Source of the DNA: MH13 sp040219355
Lineage (GTDB): Bacteria > Pseudomonadota > Alphaproteobacteria > Rhizobiales > MH13
Assembly: GCA_040219355.1 (NCBI GenBank)
Contig: JAVJSN010000014.1
Location: 310,001-374,000, forward strand
Direction of reading: 5' to 3'
Length of the DNA: 64,000 nucleotides
The translations under genes were made by a program, and so were the position numbers. Every line of letters begins with the position of its first letter. Position 1 is the first letter of the stretch. The notes under the pieces were generated by a model, which saw only the letters and a program-made list of their open reading frames with translations, did no database searches and was not told the origin of the DNA. Shown piece by piece: positions 59,313 through 64,000 of the stretch.

Positions 59313-62300
59313 ATGAGTTCCGAACTGGCTGACCAGCCCTTCATTCATTTGCGCTCGCATTCAGCCTACTCGCTGCTTGAGGGGGCGCTGCAGGTTCCCA
59401 AACTGATCGAGCTGGCCAAAGTCGACGGTCAACCGGCAGTTGCGATCACTGACACCAACAATCTATTTGGCGCGCTGGAGTTCTCTGAGAAAGCAGCCAA
59501 GGCTGGCATGCAACCAATTATTGGTCTGCAGATCCCAGTCCTCTTCGATGGCGAGGACGAGAGCGGCGGCGGGAAGATCGCTGGCAAGCCAGGCGCCAAA
59601 AACACTGCCGCTTATATGGTGCCATCTGTCGTACTCATTGCGATGAACGAAGAGGGCTTTGGCAACCTGCTCTCATTGGCGTCGCTGGCTTATGAGGACG
59701 GTGCTGGTGTAGGGCCGTCGCTGACGATCAATCAAGTAAGCGCTGCACATCTGGGTCTTATCTGTTTGTCCGGTGGCGCTCATGGCCCAATTGGCGAGGC
59801 ACTTTGGCAAAACGACAAGGTGTTGGCGGAGAAGCGTCTGGATCAGCTTCAAAGTGTCTTCCAAGATCGGCTTTACATCGAGCTTCAACGCCACGGGACA
59901 GAGCAAGAAAAGGCAACAGAACCTGGGTTCATCGCGCTTGCCTATGGCCGAAACCTGCCTCTGGTTGCCACCAACGAAAACTTCTTTTCCGACAAAACGG
60001 ACTATGAAGCGCACGATGCTTTGCTAGCCATCGCTGAGAGCAGACTGGTCTCCGATGATGATCGCCGTCGCCTGACACCTGAGCACGCTTTTGCGAGCCA
60101 GGCAGAGATGCGACGTCGCTTCGCTGATTGTCCCGAAGCCATCGCCAACACGCTGGAAATCGCCCGGCGGGTGTCTTTTCGACCCAAAGAATCACCGCCA
60201 CTCCTACCGCACTTCACAACCGGCGACGACGTTGACGGTGAGGAGACAGAAAGCGAAGCGCTCGTGCGTATGGCCCGGGCTGGGCTTGATGAACGTCTGG
60301 CAGCCAATGGTTTGGCGCCGAACACCACCCGCGAAGATTATGACAAACGGTTGGAATTTGAGCTCTCGATCATTGAGCGAATGAAGTTCCCTGGCTATTT
60401 TTTGATCGTTGCCGATTTCATTCAGTGGGCCAAACAGCACGACATTCCAGTAGGCCCAGGACGTGGTTCTGGTGCCGGGTCCGTGGTTGCCTGGGCACTG
60501 ACGATTACCGATCTAGATCCGCTGCGCTTTGGGTTGCTGTTTGAGCGGTTCTTGAACCCAGAACGCGTGTCGATGCCTGATTTCGACATCGACTTCTGCC
60601 AGGACCGGCGCGATGAAGTCATCGCTTATGTTCAGGATCGCTACGGTCATGACCGGGTGGCGCAGATCATCACCTTTGGAACGCTCCAGGCTCGCGCTGT
60701 GTTGCGCGATGTCGGCCGTGTGCTCGAAATGCCATATGGTCAGGTGGACCGCCTGTGCAAAATGGTGCCGGCCAACCCTGCCGACCCTTACACACTGGAT
60801 CGTGCGCTGAAAGAGGTCGACACGCTGCGAGCGGCTGCTCAAGAAGAGCCTATTGTCGCTAAGCTGCTGGATTTGTCGCAGCGTTTGGAGGGTCTGTTTC
60901 GCCACGCTTCGACCCATGCAGCCGGCGTGGTGATTGGAGATCGCCCGCTCGATAAACTGGTACCGATCTACCGTGAACCCGGCACGCCGATGCCGGTCAC
61001 CCAATATTCCATGAAATGGGTGGAGCCAGCTGGGCTGGTAAAGTTCGATTTCCTTGGCTTGAAAACCCTCTCCATCATCCAGGAGACTTTGCGGTTGCTG
61101 AGGGGGCGGGACATCGAGATTGATCTTGAGTCGATCCCACTTGATGATCCTGGAGCCTACGAGCTTTACGCAAAGGCTGACACCGTTGGCGTGTTCCAAG
61201 TGGAATCGGCAGGCATGCGGCGCACGCTGCTCAGCATCAAACCGGATAGATTTGAGGACATCATTGCACTGGTTGCGCTCTTCCGGCCTGGTCCGATGAG
61301 CAACATTCCGCGCTTTGCCGCCATCAAGCACGGCCATGAAGAGCCGGACTACATGCACCCGCTGCTGGAGCCAGTGCTCAAAGAAACGCACGGCATCATT
61401 GTCTACCAGGAACAGGTGATGGAAATCGCCCGCGTCTTGTCCGGCTTTTCGCTGGCCGAAGCTGATATGCTGCGCCGGGCCATGGGTAAGAAAATTCGCT
61501 CGGAGATGGACAAGCAGAAGTCACGCTTTCTGCAGGGCGCCGAAGAGCGCGGCTTGGATGCGCGTGTCGTCAGCGACATCTTTGAAAAGGTGGCAAAGTT
61601 TGCCGATTATGGCTTCAACAAATCCCACGCTGCCGCTTATGCCTTGGTTTCCTACCAAACGGCCTATCTTAAGGCCAATTATCCTGTGGAATTCCTGGCC
61701 GCGTCCATGACGTACGATCTAACCAACACGGAAAAGCTCGCCGATTTCCGCCAGGACGCCATCAAGCGCGGGATCACCGTCAATCCGCCCTCGATCAATC
61801 ACGGCTTGGCCCGTTTTTCAGTACGCGACGGCGCGATCGATTATGCGCTCTGCGCCATCAAAGGCGTCGGCGAGGGTGTAGCCGATCACATTGCGGACAT
61901 CCGCCAGACCCTTGGCACCTTTACTTCGCTCGATGATGTGGTAGCCCGCATCAATCCGCGCATCATCAACAAGCGCTCACTGGAAAACATGATCGCTGCA
62001 GGCGTGTTCGACAGTTTGCACGGTTCGCGTGCCGGGCTTTCTCGGTCGGTGGACCGACTGATGGCAGAGGCTGCGAGTCGTCATGATGACCGTGCTTCGG
62101 GGCAGGGTGGTTTGTTCGGCGATGCGCCTACCGACCAAACCGATTTGGTGGTTGGTGGCAATGAATGGCCGCTGGCAGAGCGACTACAAAACGAGTTGAA
62201 CGCACTCGGTTTCTTTTTTTCCGCGCACCCGCTGGATGATTATGAGCAGGTGCTCGAGCGCCTGCGCATTCAGACTTACGCGCAGTTCTTAGCGGACGTA

Positions 62301-62852
62301 AGTACCAAACAGTCCGACGAGGAAGATGTGCCAGCCGTCAATCCCAATGGGCGTGAGCGCAAAGGACCGATGCACGCAACGCGGCTCGCTGGCGTGGTAT
62401 CTGACAGCTACGAGCGCCGCACCCGTGATGGTCGGGCAATGGCGATCATCAAGCTGACCGATCACTCCGGACTGTACGAGGTGGCCGCATACGAAGAGCA
62501 GATCGAAGACGTGCGCACCCACGTAAAGGCAGGTCGTTCGCTGCTGTTGAGCGTGGCGGGCCGCATGAATGAGGGCGATTTGCGTTTGCGTATCACTGCG
62601 ATTGAACCGCTCGACGAGAAAGCCAAGACCAGCAAGCAACGTCTTCAGATCTTCATGCGTGAACCGAAAACGGTTGCCTCACTTTCAAGCTGTATTAAAC
62701 CAGGGTCCAGCGGTGAGGTGAGCGTCATTGTTATCGATCTTGAAGCCAACCAGGAAGTCGAGGTTGCACTGCCTGGGCAATACAACATTTCGCCTCAGGT
62801 GGCCGGTGCTGTGCGTGCCCTGCATGGTGTGGAAGACGCCAAGCTTATTTAG
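59313..62852 (+). CDS. dnaE: DNA polymerase III alpha subunit
   Basis: Replicative polymerase (1,179 residues). The N-terminal PHP domain begins FIHLRSHSAYSLLEGALQVP. The polymerase active-site aspartates are in MPDFDIDFCQDRRDEVIAYV, preceded by GPGRGSGAGSVVAWAL, with a third in the PKDxxGLVKFDFLGLK-type stretch LVKFDFLGLKTLSIIQ. The fingers carry FRPGPMSNIPRF and MRRAMGKKIRSEMDKQKSRF. The C-terminus has a helix-hairpin-helix and an OB-fold domain with GVVSDSYERRTRDGRAMAII. This is the replicative DnaE1 type: the mutagenic dnaE2 is normally found with imuA/imuB, which are absent. It lies downstream of the LexA-regulated peptide gene with no clear terminator between. Confidence 0.97.
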   Translation: MSSELADQPFIHLRSHSAYSLLEGALQVPKLIELAKVDGQPAVAITDTNNLFGALEFSEKAAKAGMQPIIGLQIPVLFDGEDESGGGKIAGKPGAKNTAAYMVPSVVLIAMNEEGFGNLLSLASLAYEDGAGVGPSLTINQVSAAHLGLICLSGGAHGPIGEALWQNDKVLAEKRLDQLQSVFQDRLYIELQRHGTEQEKATEPGFIALAYGRNLPLVATNENFFSDKTDYEAHDALLAIAESRLVSDDDRRRLTPEHAFASQAEMRRRFADCPEAIANTLEIARRVSFRPKESPPLLPHFTTGDDVDGEETESEALVRMARAGLDERLAANGLAPNTTREDYDKRLEFELSIIERMKFPGYFLIVADFIQWAKQHDIPVGPGRGSGAGSVVAWALTITDLDPLRFGLLFERFLNPERVSMPDFDIDFCQDRRDEVIAYVQDRYGHDRVAQIITFGTLQARAVLRDVGRVLEMPYGQVDRLCKMVPANPADPYTLDRALKEVDTLRAAAQEEPIVAKLLDLSQRLEGLFRHASTHAAGVVIGDRPLDKLVPIYREPGTPMPVTQYSMKWVEPAGLVKFDFLGLKTLSIIQETLRLLRGRDIEIDLESIPLDDPGAYELYAKADTVGVFQVESAGMRRTLLSIKPDRFEDIIALVALFRPGPMSNIPRFAAIKHGHEEPDYMHPLLEPVLKETHGIIVYQEQVMEIARVLSGFSLAEADMLRRAMGKKIRSEMDKQKSRFLQGAEERGLDARVVSDIFEKVAKFADYGFNKSHAAAYALVSYQTAYLKANYPVEFLAASMTYDLTNTEKLADFRQDAIKRGITVNPPSINHGLARFSVRDGAIDYALCAIKGVGEGVADHIADIRQTLGTFTSLDDVVARINPRIINKRSLENMIAAGVFDSLHGSRAGLSRSVDRLMAEAASRHDDRASGQGGLFGDAPTDQTDLVVGGNEWPLAERLQNELNALGFFFSAHPLDDYEQVLERLRIQTYAQFLADVSTKQSDEEDVPAVNPNGRERKGPMHATRLAGVVSDSYERRTRDGRAMAIIKLTDHSGLYEVAAYEEQIEDVRTHVKAGRSLLLSVAGRMNEGDLRLRITAIEPLDEKAKTSKQRLQIFMREPKTVASLSSCIKPGSSGEVSVIVIDLEANQEVEVALPGQYNISPQVAGAVRALHGVEDAKLI

Positions 62853-62924
62853 AAAGCAAGCCAACCCACCGCTTACGCTTGCGTTGCACTGCAAAACCGG
62901 CTAAGCGCCCCTCTATTCCACACG

Positions 62925-62962
62925 CACCGACCGGTCGATGGCAGTTTATCGACCATCCGGTG
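62925..62962 (+). promoter_or_regulatory. structured element in the rpsB leader
   Basis: CACCG-ACC-GGTCGAT-N8-ATCGACC-ATC-CGGTG: two stacked perfect stems of five and seven pairs separated by a symmetric 3x3 internal loop, 70 bases upstream of the rpsB start. No T-run follows. The shape suits a regulatory RNA hairpin, such as a site where ribosomal protein S2 might bind its own message (inference). Confidence 0.55.
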
Positions 62963-63031
62963 GGCTACAGGCTCTGCCTGAGTGATGGCCCTACGGTGCG
63001 CTAGGTTAAACCGGAAAAGAGGACATTCCGC

Positions 63032-63904
63032 ATGGCACTTCCTGCCTTCACCATGCGTCAGCTTCTGGAAGCTGGCGCCCATTTTGGACACCAAACCCAC
63101 CGCTGGAACCCACGTATGGGAACCTATATTTTTGGTGAGCGTAACGGCGTCCACATTCTCGATCTTGGCCAAACAGCACCAATGCTGCAACGTGCTTTGC
63201 AGTCTGTGTCAGACGTTTTGGCGGATGGCGGCCGCATTCTGTTTGTTGGCACCAAGCGCCAGGCATCCGAGCCTATTGCTGAAGCCGCTCGTAATTGCGC
63301 CCAGTATTATGTGAACTCCCGCTGGCTCGGCGGTATGCTGACCAACTGGAACACGATCTCCAATTCCATCAAGCGCCTGAAGCATCTTGAAGAGGTTCTG
63401 GTAAACCCAGAGTCTGGCCTCACCAAGAAAGAACGCCTGCTGCGCACCCGTGAGCGCGATAAACTTGAGCGAGCGCTCGGTGGTATCAAGAACATGCCTG
63501 GCTTGCCGTCGATGATGTTCGTGATCGACACGAACAAAGAAGCGATCGCTATTAAGGAAGCCAATCGTCTCGGCATTCCTGTCGTGGCTGTGGTCGATAC
63601 CAACTGCAACCCTGATGGTATCACCTTCCCGATCCCAGGTAATGATGATGCTGGTCGTTCGGTCGCCTTGTTCTGTGATCTGATCTCGCGCGCTGCGCTT
63701 GATGGCATTGGCCGCAACAAAACCGGCATGGGCATCGATCTGGGTGCAACCGAAGAAACGCCGGTAGAACCAGCTCTTGAAGAAGTTGCTGCCGAAGAAG
63801 CGCCTGCAGAAGCTGCGGTCGAAGAGGCCACACCAGCAGTTGAGGAGGCTGCTGCTGCAGAAGCCACAGCTGAAGCACCGGCGGAAGAAAAGCCAACAGC
63901 TTAA
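63032..63904 (+). CDS. rpsB: 30S ribosomal protein S2 with acidic C-terminal extension
   Basis: Ribosomal protein S2 (290 residues) of the small subunit. It begins MALPAFTMRQLLEAGAHFGH and contains RWNPRMGTYIFGERNGVHIL, RILFVGTKRQA and VNSRWLGGMLTNWNTI. The S2 core ends near residue 238. The last 50 residues are almost only Glu, Ala, Pro and Val (for example EETPVEPALEEVAAEEAPAE), a disordered acidic tail seen in various forms in alphaproteobacteria. tsf is expected next but lies outside the window. Confidence 0.98.
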   Translation: MALPAFTMRQLLEAGAHFGHQTHRWNPRMGTYIFGERNGVHILDLGQTAPMLQRALQSVSDVLADGGRILFVGTKRQASEPIAEAARNCAQYYVNSRWLGGMLTNWNTISNSIKRLKHLEEVLVNPESGLTKKERLLRTRERDKLERALGGIKNMPGLPSMMFVIDTNKEAIAIKEANRLGIPVVAVVDTNCNPDGITFPIPGNDDAGRSVALFCDLISRAALDGIGRNKTGMGIDLGATEETPVEPALEEVAAEEAPAEAAVEEATPAVEEAAAAEATAEAPAEEKPTA

Positions 63905-63952
63905 TCTGCGCGCAATGCATAGCAGAGGCCCAATGGGCCAGACTTGAAGGAT

Positions 63953-63982
63953 GTGAGCAGCGTACCCACACATGCTGCTCAC
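63953..63982 (+). other. hairpin downstream of rpsB
   Basis: GTGAGCAGC (63953-63961) and GCTGCTCAC (63974-63982) form a perfect 9-bp stem with a 12-base loop, 48 bases after the rpsB stop. No T-run follows. In the rpsB-tsf gap such a stem could attenuate or process the message; the window ends 18 bases later. Confidence 0.5.
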
Positions 63983-64000
63983 CCGTAAACACTTAAACCC

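Noticed and set aside
1..64000. CRISPR arrays, insertion sequences, toxin-antitoxin or phage-defence systems
   Set aside because: No regularly spaced repeats, transposase motifs or defence-gene signatures were seen; the window is conserved housekeeping sequence throughout.

Overview
The window is chromosomal housekeeping DNA from an alphaproteobacterium, most likely a member of the Hyphomicrobiales (Rhizobiales). The evidence is the gene order (a suf operon with two cysteine desulfurases, a glnB-glnA pair, tig/clpP/clpX/lon/HU, and nuoA-N followed by birA, RNase J, mce, a DUF1467 gene, proS, lolC/D and dnaE), the type of NuoE, and alphaproteobacterial regulatory sites (an Irr-type iron box, LexA boxes of the GTTC-N7-GTTC class). 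By eye the base composition is even and moderately GC-rich. I see no insertion sequence, integrase, prophage or CRISPR array.

Layout. Positions 1-8.5 kb hold a mixed set: a DUF455 ferritin-like protein and a one-cysteine peroxiredoxin, a large AsmA-like envelope protein, tyrS, anmK and an alpha/beta hydrolase. At 8.5-16.1 kb lies a complete SUF iron-sulfur assembly operon (IscS-like desulfurase, sufB, two small membrane proteins, sufC, sufD, sufS, a SufT-like gene, sufA). It is preceded by a promoter overlapped by an Irr-type palindrome and ends in a strong terminator. From 16.2 to 25 kb come a diguanylate cyclase, a DEAD-box helicase, a secreted fasciclin protein, parE, a methyltransferase, an ArsR-family relic, and glnB-glnA behind a sigma-54 promoter with an upstream NtrC-type palindrome. 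From 25.3 to 34.9 kb come tRNA-Leu, tig, clpP, clpX, lon, HU, tRNA-Val, a DUF3422 gene and tRNA-Asp.

From 35 to 51.5 kb lies the 14-gene complex I operon. It carries two extra genes between nuoF and nuoG: one shares its C-terminal domain with the tail of NuoE, the other is a DUF3291 protein. A structured 216-bp gap separates nuoI from nuoJ. The nuo genes run into birA, RNase J, mce and a DUF1467 gene. After a gap with a probable minus-strand small gene and terminator come a small secreted protein, proS, lolC and lolD. Next is a 24-residue membrane peptide behind two LexA boxes, then dnaE, and rpsB with a structured leader at the right end.

The most interesting item is the LexA-box-controlled single-pass peptide just upstream of dnaE (59.04-59.18 kb), a candidate SOS-induced division inhibitor analogous to Caulobacter SidA. 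Next are the two small membrane proteins embedded and translationally coupled in the suf operon, the NuoE-tail paralogue inside the nuo operon, and the short minus-strand gene with its own terminator near 54.8 kb. Coordinates and motifs were read by eye; family names rest on recognised motifs and context, not on searches.
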